Assembly: GCF_900100345.1 (NCBI RefSeq)
Contig: NZ_FMTT01000002.1
Span: 62,001 to 126,000 of the forward strand
Direction of reading: 5' to 3'
Origin: Paenibacillus tianmuensis
GTDB lineage: Bacteria; Bacillota; Bacilli; Paenibacillales; NBRC-103111
DNA length: 64,000 nt
Program-made: the position numbers and the translations under genes
Notes under the pieces: generated by a model
Seen by the model: only the letters and a program-made list of their open reading frames with translations
The model's database searches: none
What the model was told of the DNA's origin: nothing
In this document: positions 17,377-27,770 of the stretch, piece after piece
Layout: each line of letters opens with the position of its first letter
How positions within the stretch are numbered: the first letter of the stretch is position 1

Positions 17377-17444
17377 AAGGTGATAGTTTAATGAAAATAC
17401 CTTCCCATCACGAAGGAGATGGAGGTCTCACTCCTCCTCACCTT
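17377..17444 (+). ncRNA. tRNA-like RNA, unit 2
   Basis: This unit directly abuts unit 1. Its cloverleaf has acceptor AAGGTGA/TCACCTT (7 bp, perfect), TA, and D-like arm GTTT/AAAT (one G-T pair) with loop AATGA. It then has anticodon-like arm CCTTC/GAAGG with loop CCATCAC, variable AGAT, and T-like arm GGAGG/CCTCC with loop TCTCACT. Every stem differs in sequence from unit 1 while pairing is kept. That covariation is strong evidence for conserved structure. The base before the anticodon position is C rather than the usual U33. No CCA follows. The units share the linkers TA and AGAT and the CAC end of the anticodon-like loop. Confidence 0.65.
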
Positions 17445-17460
17445 TATAATCGATTAGATT

Positions 17461-17498
17461 AGCCTTGATTCTTGCTTTCTCGCGAATCAAGGCTTTTT
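17461..17498 (+). terminator. intrinsic terminator of the tRNA-like transcript
   Basis: AGCCTTGATT and AATCAAGGCT form a perfect 10-bp stem around a 14-nt loop, followed at once by TTTT. It lies 16 nt after unit 2, completing a short transcription unit of about 190 nt. Confidence 0.8.
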
Positions 17499-17547
17499 GA
17501 CGCCCGAGGCGAGCCCGCCGCTTTGCGAACATTTCACCGCTATTTGC

Positions 17548-17594
17548 AACGCCCCATCGAGCACAGGCAATCCTGCGTTCGATGGGGCGTTTTC
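17548..17594. terminator. bidirectional terminator-like hairpin after the SUFU gene
   Basis: AACGCCCCATCGA pairs with TCGATGGGGCGTT (13 bp). It lies just past the stop of the minus-strand SUFU-domain gene. The T run is better on the plus strand than on the minus strand. Confidence 0.6.
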
Positions 17595-17596
17595 GA

Positions 17597-18676
17597 TTAT
17601 ATAGAGAATTTAACTTTCCCGTCAAAAATCCATTCCTCCGTGGCGGACGCTCGCGCGAACAAGCGCTCCGTGCCTTGCTCCTCAGCATACTTCCGCTCTT
17701 CCTCCGTAATCGGAATCATCCAGAGCAGATTGACCGGATCGCCGCCGATCTCCGGCAGGGCTACAGCCGGCGCATGCGGCGGCTGCGCAAGCGCCACCGC
17801 GGTGAAGCGCTCATGACTAAGGCCGATCTCGCCGCACGGAATCGTATGTCCATTGGCGAAGAACGTAAGATAGTTCCAGGGCAGATTGGTCTGCCCGCTA
17901 ATGTACTGCAGCATCGGCTTCCCGTGCTCGGCCAGCCAGTGCGAATCGCAGGCGAAGGCGAACTCGAACCTCCGCAGCCGCTCCGGCGTCTCCGTATATT
18001 GCTCCACCTTCGGCTGCGGCAGAATGGATACCCCCAGCGTCACGACATAGGTGACGTCGCCTTGTTCGACCGTCACCATGGCCCGTGGAGGCCACTGGCC
18101 GCCGTCAATGGCATAGTATTTCGCAACAGGACCGAGTCCGGATTCGATAGCCTCCAGATACTGCTGCTGCAAGCCTCCCCATGTATGTTCGTCCCAGCTC
18201 TGCCAGAACTGCTTGGCGAGCTCGATGCGCCGGAACAATGCGTTGGAATCCGGCATCGGGAAGCACAGGCTCGATTCCCCGATGCAATCCCTCGCATAGC
18301 CGGGATAATTGTTCTCACCAGCGGACGATCCGGCCCATCCGGGGATGACGCTCACGATCTCATCCCGGTAGAGCAGGGCGGCGGCATCGCCTTCCTCGAA
18401 CCAGACGACAACGAGCTGTTCGGGATCGAGCCGCTCGGCCCCTTCGGGATGGGCGCAGCAGTCTCTTGGCAGCATCGACGCCCGGCCATGGTCCATCACT
18501 TCCACGTCGATGGCCTCCGGCGCCCGGCCGTAGTTCCTGACCCAACAGGCGCGAATGTTTGCATATTCCTCACCCGGGTGATCCCATAAATAAAAATAAA
18601 CGCAGTCCTCATCTTCCTCCACAAACGCTTGAATAGGGCAAACGGGCGAGAACTCTTCCAAAATGATATTTTTCAT
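17597..18676 (-). CDS. suppressor-of-fused (SUFU) domain protein
   Basis: This is a 359-residue cytosolic protein. The C-terminal half has the bacterial SUFU-like pattern: VTLGVSILPQP, the strand WNYLTFFANGHTIPCGE, and LLWMIPITEEERKYAEEQGTERL. Such domains occur in bacterial polymorphic toxin immunity proteins and in stand-alone proteins of unknown role. The N-terminal 150 residues (rich in acidic residues, EEDEDCVYFYLWDHPG) are not recognised. GAGGTGA lies 6 nt before the ATG. No toxin gene is adjacent, so an immunity role is only a possibility. Confidence 0.72.
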   Translation of the reverse strand: MKNIILEEFSPVCPIQAFVEEDEDCVYFYLWDHPGEEYANIRACWVRNYGRAPEAIDVEVMDHGRASMLPRDCCAHPEGAERLDPEQLVVVWFEEGDAAALLYRDEIVSVIPGWAGSSAGENNYPGYARDCIGESSLCFPMPDSNALFRRIELAKQFWQSWDEHTWGGLQQQYLEAIESGLGPVAKYYAIDGGQWPPRAMVTVEQGDVTYVVTLGVSILPQPKVEQYTETPERLRRFEFAFACDSHWLAEHGKPMLQYISGQTNLPWNYLTFFANGHTIPCGEIGLSHERFTAVALAQPPHAPAVALPEIGGDPVNLLWMIPITEEERKYAEEQGTERLFARASATEEWIFDGKVKFSI

Positions 18677-18772
18677 GTCTTCACCTCACAACGGGTATGC
18701 CATCCATTTGTTGCTAGCAAGTAGATATAGAGATAGGATAGCATCCGGCCGATGAAGATACAATCTATTCAC

Positions 18773-18808
18773 AAAAAGGCCGCACCTGCAGACAGGTACG
18801 GCTCTTTT
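18773..18808 (-). terminator. terminator of the M4 protease gene
   Basis: The minus strand carries AGCCGTACCTG-TCTG-CAGGTGCGGCCTTTTT, a near-perfect hairpin with one mismatch followed by a T run. It lies 17 nt after the protease stop codon. Confidence 0.8.
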
Positions 18809-18825
18809 CACTTCACCCCAAACGC

Positions 18826-21192
<2,367 letters not shown>

Positions 21193-21437
21193 CTACGAGT
21201 ACTCATCCCTCCTTACCGGGTTTTGTGGCAAAAATAAGCTTCTATGCAAGTACAACTAGATGTTCGAATCGGAAAACAACAAAAAAAGGATAGCTGTTCA
21301 TCATAGCGAAAACGGGCTCACCCCTGGGTGTCTGCACGTATCAGCATATTTTGAAACCGCTTTCCTTTTTTTTAGAATACTGTAATCTTACATTGGTGTC
21401 AATTACCCTTAGGTCAATTTTTTATAAAGTTAAGTCT

Positions 21438-21501
21438 GTCGCAGAGGTCTCGATGACTGCCTGCTCCGGCACGGTCTCGCAAACGAAAAGACCTCTGCGG
21501 C
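21438..21501. repeat. inverted repeat between protease and acyl-CoA ligase genes
   Basis: GCAGAGGTCT (21441-21450) is repeated inverted as AGACCTCTGC (21489-21498) with a 38-nt loop. It lies 28 nt past the stop of the minus-strand ligase gene and may terminate its transcript, although the T run is poor. Apart from this I see no gene in the 391-nt stretch 21139-21529; it should also hold the protease promoter. Confidence 0.5.
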
Positions 21502-21529
21502 ACTCTACAAAACCGCTCTCTCCATCCGC

Positions 21530-23185
21530 CTACGTCTTTTGAATCTGATTCGCCCGTTCGTACAGCACCCTGCGCAGCAGTTTGCCCGATCCGGTCTTGG
21601 GCAGCTCGCTCAAAAACTCGACTTTCCGCGGATATTTGTATACGGCCATATGCTCTTTAGCCCACTCGACGATGTCCTGCTCCGACACTCTCCCGACCGC
21701 TTCGTCCTTGAGCACGACATACGCTTTCACTTCCTCGCCCCGGTAACCGTGGGCTACGCCAACGACGCACACTTCTTTAATCGCGGCATGCTTGTGCATG
21801 ATGCTCTCCACCTCGTTAGGGAAGACGGAGAAGCCCGACGATTTGATCAGTTCTTTTTTCCGGCCGGAAATATGGACGTAGCCGTCCTCGTCCACGCAGC
21901 CTAAATCTCCGGTTAAAAACCATCCGTCGACGAACGCGTCAGCCGTAGCCTGCGGATTTTTCCAATAGCCCTTCATGACCATCGGTCCTTTGAAAGCGAG
22001 CTCTCCCTGCTGTCCGGGCGGAACCTCCACGGTCGGGTCTTCTATGGCAACGACGCGAACATCCGCATCCATCAGCGGGATGCCGGCTGAGCCGATCCTT
22101 GCGTTATCCATAAAGTTCATCGTAATCTGGGCCGTTGTCTCGCTCAGCCCATAGCCTTCCAGCAGACGAGTACGGGTAACTTCGTAGAAGCGCTCAAAGA
22201 TCGGCTTCGGCACCGGAGCGCCCCCCGACAGGCAGCCTGACAGGGAGGACAGATCGTAATTCGCCGCGTTCGGGTGATTAATGACCGCGATATTCATCGT
22301 AGCCGTGCTTACCCAATGCTGGATTTGCAGCTTGTGAATCGCTTCCAGAACAACGTCCGGCACAAAACGGTGGAACAGCATGATCGTTCCCCTATTGAAA
22401 AGCGGCGACCCCATGCAGTTGATCAGGCCGATAATATGAAACAAAGGCATCGCGGCCAGATGGCGGTCGCCCGGCTTCGTTCCCAACCCGTCCCTGAACG
22501 AGAACGCGTTCGCTACAATATTGCGGTGCGTCAGTTCGGCGCCTTTGGGCATGCCTGTCGTTCCCGAAGTGTATTGCAGCACGGCGGTATCGTCCAAGCA
22601 CGCATTGGCGGGAGGAATCGGATCGTCGTAATGGATCAACTCCAGAATGCGCTCCTCTCCCGGTAGCCTGCTTATCGTTCTCTCCATTGGCGCGAACGAC
22701 ATCGGAAATTCCGGATGATCCGGGGCAAAATCCGTCAACGCCGTCGAGATGATCCGCAGCCCGGGAAACTCCGACAAAATCGGATACAAATGCTCCAGCA
22801 AATTTTCCTGAATGAAGATGGCCTTAGGCTCCGCGTCTCCCAGCAGATGGCTCAGCTCCGCCCGCTTGAACATCGGATTCATGGGCACCGCTATCGCACC
22901 CAGACGCTGGACGGCCAGAAACGCCATGATAAACTGCGGGCTGTTCTCCATATAGAGGGCGACGGTATCGCCCTTGCCTACGCCTCTTACATGCAGCTGG
23001 GAGGCGAGCTGTAAGTACATGTCTGCCAGCTCGCCATACGTGATCCTCTTGCCATAGAAGTAAACCGCCGTATCGTCGGGATTTGTTCGTGCATGTTCCT
23101 CCACATAGTTTTCCAAGACCTTGTCTTCAAAGATGAAATGCCGCGGAACATCTTTGGGCCACACCTTGTACCATGCTTTTTCCAT
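21530..23185 (-). CDS. acyl-CoA synthetase (AMP-forming, FadD-like)
   Basis: This is a 551-residue ATP-dependent acyl-CoA ligase. The ATP-binding P-loop (LQYTSGTTGMPKG) lies near residue 185, the A5 motif is EGYGLSETT, the A7 motif is GWFLTGDLG, and the C-terminal catalytic Lys motif is LPKTGSGKLLRR. These are all intact. The substrate is likely a medium or long-chain fatty acid or a related carboxylic acid. The ATG is preceded by GGAGGGG at 4 nt. It starts 17 nt after the reductase gene, forming a two-gene operon for fatty acid or unsaturated acid breakdown. Confidence 0.87.
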   Translation of the reverse strand: MEKAWYKVWPKDVPRHFIFEDKVLENYVEEHARTNPDDTAVYFYGKRITYGELADMYLQLASQLHVRGVGKGDTVALYMENSPQFIMAFLAVQRLGAIAVPMNPMFKRAELSHLLGDAEPKAIFIQENLLEHLYPILSEFPGLRIISTALTDFAPDHPEFPMSFAPMERTISRLPGEERILELIHYDDPIPPANACLDDTAVLQYTSGTTGMPKGAELTHRNIVANAFSFRDGLGTKPGDRHLAAMPLFHIIGLINCMGSPLFNRGTIMLFHRFVPDVVLEAIHKLQIQHWVSTATMNIAVINHPNAANYDLSSLSGCLSGGAPVPKPIFERFYEVTRTRLLEGYGLSETTAQITMNFMDNARIGSAGIPLMDADVRVVAIEDPTVEVPPGQQGELAFKGPMVMKGYWKNPQATADAFVDGWFLTGDLGCVDEDGYVHISGRKKELIKSSGFSVFPNEVESIMHKHAAIKEVCVVGVAHGYRGEEVKAYVVLKDEAVGRVSEQDIVEWAKEHMAVYKYPRKVEFLSELPKTGSGKLLRRVLYERANQIQKT

Positions 23186-23202
23186 GCTACCCCTCCATAT
23201 CG

Positions 23203-25164
23203 TTATTCGGTCTTCGCAAGCCTGCCTTCCTCGTAAGCAATACATGCGCCTTCATAGATGGCTCGCTTGGCATCCAGCTCTCCCGGGAATCGGGCTCCGC
23301 CGATCTTGACGACAGGAATGCCGGCCCGCTGCACGAGCTGGTCATCCCACACTTCGGATAATTGTCCGGCGGCAAGAATGACGGTGTCGGCGGGAATTTT
23401 TTTCGTTTCCGGCCCGCGCTCCGTCTGCAGCTGTATGACAACTCCGTCTTCGTCAATCCGCTCGTAGCTTAAGTCGGTCACAAATTGAACCTTTTTCTGC
23501 CGCAGATGCGAAAGGAGCGCCCAACGGGTCGTTTTGCCGAGCGTTTCGCCGGGCTTGCCTTTTCGGCGAAGCAAATAAATCTCACGCTCCGCCTGCTCGG
23601 ATAAGTAATGCGCCAGATCGCAGCCGATCCCTCCCGCTCCGATGATCACGACCCGCTTCCCAACCTCCGCCTCCCCCCGGAGCACTTGCTGATACGTCAA
23701 TACATGAGGAAGCGAGGTTCCCGGCAGCTCCGGGATTCGCGGCTTGATGCCGCTGGCCAGCACGACCAGATCCGGAGCAAGAGCGGCGATTTCCTCCGGC
23801 GTCGGACGATGGTTTAAGCGGATATCGACGCCTAAGCGGTGTAACTCATGCTGGTAATAGCGCAGCGTTTCGGCAAACTCCTGTTTGCCGGGAATGTGCT
23901 TCGCCAGATTCAACTGCCCGCCCAGCCGGTCTTCCTTTTCGTACAGCACGACGCGCTCGCCAATCTCGGCCAATGCCCGCGCCGCTTCCATCCCGGCGGC
24001 CCCACCGCCGATGACCGCGATGTGGCGGGGACGGTGTACCCTGAAAGGCTTCCACTTCGATTCCCGGCCCGCCCTCGGATTGACCAGACAAGAGGCAGGC
24101 AGGCCGTCAAACACTTGATCGAGACACGCCTGATTGCAAGCAATACAGGTATTGATCCGGTCGAATTGCCCGGCGCGGGCTTTGCGCAGCAGATCAGGGT
24201 CCGCCAGGAAGGGACGCGCCATCGATACCAGATCGCACGCTCCGCGCTGCAGCAGCTCGTCGGCCAGCCGGGGGTCGTTAATCCGGTTGCTGCCGATCAC
24301 CGGAACGTTGACCACCCGTTTGATCGTTTCCGCGATGTGAATATATCCGGCCCGGGGAACCATCATGGAGATGGTCGGCACTTGAGATTCGTGCCAGCCG
24401 ATGCCCACGTTAATCGCATCCGCTCCTGCATCTGCGACCATACCGGCGAATTGCAGCGTTTCTTCCTCCGTCGTGCTGTCCGGGACCAGATCGGCGCCGG
24501 ATAGCCGGAAAATGACCGGATAGCCGGGCTCGACCGCTTCGCGGACTGCTTGAACGATACGCAGCGCGAATTTTGTCCGATGCTCGAACGAGCCGCCCCA
24601 TGCATCGGTGCGTTTATTGGTGGCCGGTGATAAAAATTGATTGATCAGATATCCTTCCGACCCCATAATCTCCACGGCATCGAACCCGAGGTCGGCCGCC
24701 TTCTTCGCGCTGACCGCAAAGCGGGCGATAAGCTCTTCAATTTCCTCCGAGCTAAGCTCTCTGGGTGTGTGACGATGGATCGGCGAACGGATGGCGGAAG
24801 GCGCTACGGCGGGGATGCTCGTCAAATCCGCGTAGGCGTACCGCCCCGCGTGAAACAATTGGGCCGCAATCCGCCCTCCGGCCGCATGCACTTGAGCCGT
24901 CAGGCTTTCCATATGCTTGCCATGCTCATCGTTGTAAAAGCCCAGGAAGTTATGGCCGCCGTCCCCTTCGGGCGAGACGGAAATGCCACCCGTCACGATC
25001 AAGCCCGGACCGTCCTGACCAGCTCTTTCCTTATAGAAATCAATCAAGGCTTGACTGCCCGCCTCTTCCCCCTCCAGCCCGGTATGCATAGAGCCCATAA
25101 TGACACGGTTAGGAAGCTCCAAGCGGCCCAAGCGTATCGGCTGAAACAAATGATCCAGCTTCAT
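23203..25164 (-). CDS. NADH:flavin oxidoreductase / 2,4-dienoyl-CoA reductase-like
   Basis: This is a 653-residue multidomain flavoenzyme. The N-terminal FMN-binding TIM barrel of the old yellow enzyme type runs to about 330. A 4Fe-4S cluster is bound by CIACNQACLDQVFDGLPASC (about 340-360). A C-terminal FAD/NAD(P) domain contains IAVIGGGAAGMEAARAL and a second dinucleotide motif VVIIGAGGIGCDLAHYL. The architecture matches FadH and related dehydrogenases. Pairing with the acyl-CoA ligase supports a role in unsaturated acyl-CoA reduction. The ATG is preceded by GGGAGGGAG at 3 nt. Confidence 0.88.
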   Translation of the reverse strand: MKLDHLFQPIRLGRLELPNRVIMGSMHTGLEGEEAGSQALIDFYKERAGQDGPGLIVTGGISVSPEGDGGHNFLGFYNDEHGKHMESLTAQVHAAGGRIAAQLFHAGRYAYADLTSIPAVAPSAIRSPIHRHTPRELSSEEIEELIARFAVSAKKAADLGFDAVEIMGSEGYLINQFLSPATNKRTDAWGGSFEHRTKFALRIVQAVREAVEPGYPVIFRLSGADLVPDSTTEEETLQFAGMVADAGADAINVGIGWHESQVPTISMMVPRAGYIHIAETIKRVVNVPVIGSNRINDPRLADELLQRGACDLVSMARPFLADPDLLRKARAGQFDRINTCIACNQACLDQVFDGLPASCLVNPRAGRESKWKPFRVHRPRHIAVIGGGAAGMEAARALAEIGERVVLYEKEDRLGGQLNLAKHIPGKQEFAETLRYYQHELHRLGVDIRLNHRPTPEEIAALAPDLVVLASGIKPRIPELPGTSLPHVLTYQQVLRGEAEVGKRVVIIGAGGIGCDLAHYLSEQAEREIYLLRRKGKPGETLGKTTRWALLSHLRQKKVQFVTDLSYERIDEDGVVIQLQTERGPETKKIPADTVILAAGQLSEVWDDQLVQRAGIPVVKIGGARFPGELDAKRAIYEGACIAYEEGRLAKTE

Positions 25165-25641
25165 TGTCTCCCTCCCTTTCATTGAACAGGACCTGCTATA
25201 TTCATCATTTATATGCAGTACTTGCCATTTGTAACAACATCAATCCATACGATTCTCTTGAGTTGTGACGATTCATTATCATTCGGCGGAAAGGAAAGCC
25301 TTCTTCCATCCCTGCCCCAGATTACCGGCAGCGAGCTGTTTGCTTTTGTAAGCGGTTTCGAAAAATACGGTTCCTTGAAATTCCTCCCTTCTTCTACAAC
25401 ATTGCGTTGCTTTTTCCCTTCTTTAAACATCTTTCGACGTTATTCCTGTAAATTCCTTCTATGTAAATATAATGATTACTTTGTTTGCGAAGTCCATGCT
25501 GTAGCAATAGAAGCGTTGTTGTTCAAAGGAGTTCCTCTTTTCTACAGAAAATGTGTGTTTAGTTGTGATTTGTTGTATTTAATTTGACTTTTTCCCCTAA
25601 CGAGGATTATGATAAACGTAACGAAAGGGGAGAGCTCATCC
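25165..25641. promoter_or_regulatory. 477-nt intergenic region with promoter for the phosphodiesterase gene
   Basis: This AT-rich region separates the divergent reductase and phosphodiesterase genes. Near its right end is a plus-strand promoter candidate, TTGACT (25584-25589), 18 nt, TATGAT (25608-25613), 29 nt before the gene start. I see no further gene or clear structure in the rest. Confidence 0.45.
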
Positions 25642-26460
25642 ATGAAACCTATCGCTCGTGTCATTATTATTGGCTGGGACGGAGCAGGCAATTTCGTAAC
25701 GTCCGCGAATACGCCCAACTTGGACCGGCTCGTCCGGATGGGGACGTTCGACTTCCAAGCCCAGACGGCGTCTCCGACGATCAGCGCGCAATGCTGGGGA
25801 TCGCTTCTGCATGGCGTCGCGTCGGACAAGCACGGATTGACCAACGAAACCGCAAGCAGCCATACGTACCCGGACGACTCGCCGTATCCATCGATCTTTC
25901 GGGTCGTGCGCGAGGCATATCCCGATGCTGTATTGGCCGCATTCAGCGCGTGGTCCCCGATCAACGACGGCATCATCGAATCGTCCATCGGCGTCCATAA
26001 AGTATCGATGAAGGACCGCGACCTGTCGCTGGCCGCTGCCGCTTATATCCGGGAGCACCCCGAACTGAAGCTGATGTACGTCCAGCTGGATTTGCCGGAT
26101 GCAGCCGGTCACCGGTACGGATACAATACGCCCGGACAACTGCGAGCGATCGAAGAAGCGGATGAGCATACCGGATTTATACTCGATGCGCTCAAACAAA
26201 CGGGACTTCTGGACGACAGCTTGCTGATCCTCGTGTCCGATCATGGCGGCGGCGGAGCCGACCCGCGGGACCATGGCAGCGATCACCCGATGGACAAGAC
26301 GATCTTTTGGGGCTGCGTCGGTCCGGGCATCGGGCGCGGCGCTTCGCTTCGGGGCACGATGACGATCACTGATACGGCAGCTGTCGTCGTCCGGGCGCTT
26401 GGTATCGAAGCTCCCGCAACGTGGGAAGCGAAGCTTCCGGAACGGCTTTTTGCGGAATAA
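25642..26460 (+). CDS. alkaline phosphatase-superfamily phosphodiesterase/nucleotide pyrophosphatase
   Basis: This is a 272-residue protein of the type I phosphodiesterase group. Metal and nucleophile motifs are visible. IIIGWDGAGN near residue 7 has the metal-binding Asp. The TASPTISAQCWGS segment near 45 has Thr or Ser as the likely nucleophile. DLPDAAGH and later VSDHGGGG and DHGSDHP supply metal-binding Asp and His residues. No signal peptide is seen, so it is probably cytosolic. GGGGAG lies 9 nt before the chosen ATG. Substrate is unknown. Confidence 0.8.
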   Translation: MKPIARVIIIGWDGAGNFVTSANTPNLDRLVRMGTFDFQAQTASPTISAQCWGSLLHGVASDKHGLTNETASSHTYPDDSPYPSIFRVVREAYPDAVLAAFSAWSPINDGIIESSIGVHKVSMKDRDLSLAAAAYIREHPELKLMYVQLDLPDAAGHRYGYNTPGQLRAIEEADEHTGFILDALKQTGLLDDSLLILVSDHGGGGADPRDHGSDHPMDKTIFWGCVGPGIGRGASLRGTMTITDTAAVVVRALGIEAPATWEAKLPERLFAE

Positions 26461-26537
26461 TCCGGTCCCGGCTAGTCCCAGACAATATACATGACCGATT
26501 AACAAAATGCAGCCAAGTCCCCGTCCGTCCCGTCAAC

Positions 26538-26580
26538 CAAAAACAAGCGGCCGCTTCTCCCCTGAGAGACGGCCGCTTGC
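26538..26580 (-). terminator. terminator of the tdh-kbl operon
   Basis: On the minus strand GCAAGCGGCCG pairs with CGGCCGCTTG, followed by TTTTTGG. It lies 12 nt after the kbl stop. Confidence 0.8.
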
Positions 26581-26591
26581 TCTTTCCTCTT

Positions 26592-27770
26592 TTACCCCAG
26601 CAATCCCAACTGCTTGCCTGCACGCTCCAGCGCGTTCAACGCAAAATCAAGATCCTCCTGCGTGTGCCCTGCAGTCACGATAAACCGCACCCGGCCTTTG
26701 TCCATCGCAACCGTCGGGTATACGATGCCTTGCGCGAAGATGCCTTCTTCCAGCAGTAGGTCGGAGAAGCGCATCGTCTTCGCCGGGTCGCCCACGATGA
26801 CCGGGACGATCGGCGTCTCGCTCCCGCCCGTATCGAATCCGAGACCCTGTACCTTCGAACGGAAATATGAGGCGTTCGCCCACAGCTTCTTGATCAGCTC
26901 GTCGCTTTGCTTGAGCACTTGAATCGCCGCAAGGCAGGTAGCGGCCACCGCAGGCGTCTGCGACGTACTGAACAGAAACGGACGCGCTTTATGAATCAAA
27001 TAATCCTTCAATACCCGGTCGCACGCGACGTAGCCCCCGACCGCGCCAACGGCTTTGGACAGCGTGCCTACTTGGATGTGCACCCGCCCGTGCAGCCCGA
27101 AGTGGTCGGTCGAGCCTTTGCCGTTTTTGCCGAGCACACCGCTCGCATGAGCGTCGTCGACGTAAACGTAGGCGTCGTACTTCTCGGCCAGCTCCACAAT
27201 GTGCGGCAGCGGGGCAATGTCGCCATCCATGCTGAATACGCCGTCCGTCACGACGACGCGCTTTTTAAACTCTGCGCTTTCCTTGAGCACGGCTTCCAGT
27301 TGGTCCATATCTTTGTGCGCGAATATTTTCCGGTGCGCCTTCGTCAGCCGGATGCCGTCGATGATGCTCGCATGGTTTAGCTCGTCGCTGATGACGACAT
27401 CGTCCGGACCGAGAATGGACGAGAGCACGCCTTGATTCGTCGTAAATCCGGATTGGAACACGAGCGCCGCTTCCGTCCCCTTAAACTGGGCCAGCTCCTG
27501 CTCCAGCCGGTCGTGAATGTCGAGCGTGCCCGTAATGGTGCGCACCGAGCCGCTGCCGACGCCGTACTGCTCGGTAGCCCGAATGGCCGCTTCCTTCAGG
27601 TCGGGGTGATCGGTAAGCCCCAGATAGTTGTTCGAAGACATCTGAAGCAGCCGGCGGCCGTTCAACGTCATCCAAGTGCCCGAGCGGCTCTCCCAGACTG
27701 TAAGCGGACGATACCGTCCTTCCTGCTTCGCTTGCTCCAACTCATCCCGCAGTGAGTTCCAATTGGCCAT
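26592..27770 (-). CDS. kbl: glycine C-acetyltransferase (2-amino-3-ketobutyrate CoA ligase)
   Basis: This is a 392-residue PLP enzyme that cleaves 2-amino-3-ketobutyrate with CoA to glycine and acetyl-CoA, the second step of threonine catabolism. It has the AOAT family pattern: SSNNYLGL near 50, the glycine-rich GSVRTITGT, DELNHASIIDG, VYVDDAHASG, and the PLP-lysine motif VGTLSKAVGAVGG. GGGGGAG precedes the ATG by 7 nt. It overlaps the end of tdh by 29 nt, so the two are co-translated. The gene pair supplies glycine to the cleavage system encoded further along. Confidence 0.92.
   Translation of the reverse strand: MANWNSLRDELEQAKQEGRYRPLTVWESRSGTWMTLNGRRLLQMSSNNYLGLTDHPDLKEAAIRATEQYGVGSGSVRTITGTLDIHDRLEQELAQFKGTEAALVFQSGFTTNQGVLSSILGPDDVVISDELNHASIIDGIRLTKAHRKIFAHKDMDQLEAVLKESAEFKKRVVVTDGVFSMDGDIAPLPHIVELAEKYDAYVYVDDAHASGVLGKNGKGSTDHFGLHGRVHIQVGTLSKAVGAVGGYVACDRVLKDYLIHKARPFLFSTSQTPAVAATCLAAIQVLKQSDELIKKLWANASYFRSKVQGLGFDTGGSETPIVPVIVGDPAKTMRFSDLLLEEGIFAQGIVYPTVAMDKGRVRFIVTAGHTQEDLDFALNALERAGKQLGLLG

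Noticed and set aside
17311-17444. Two ordinary tRNA genes (Glu and Asp type)
   Set aside because: D loops lack GG, T loops lack TTCRA, one unit has C33, and no CCA is encoded, unlike most Bacillota tRNAs.
17331-17444. Short CRISPR-like repeat pair
   Set aside because: Only two imperfect copies exist; differences are compensatory within stems, which points to folded RNA and not to repeat-spacer units. No cas genes are present.
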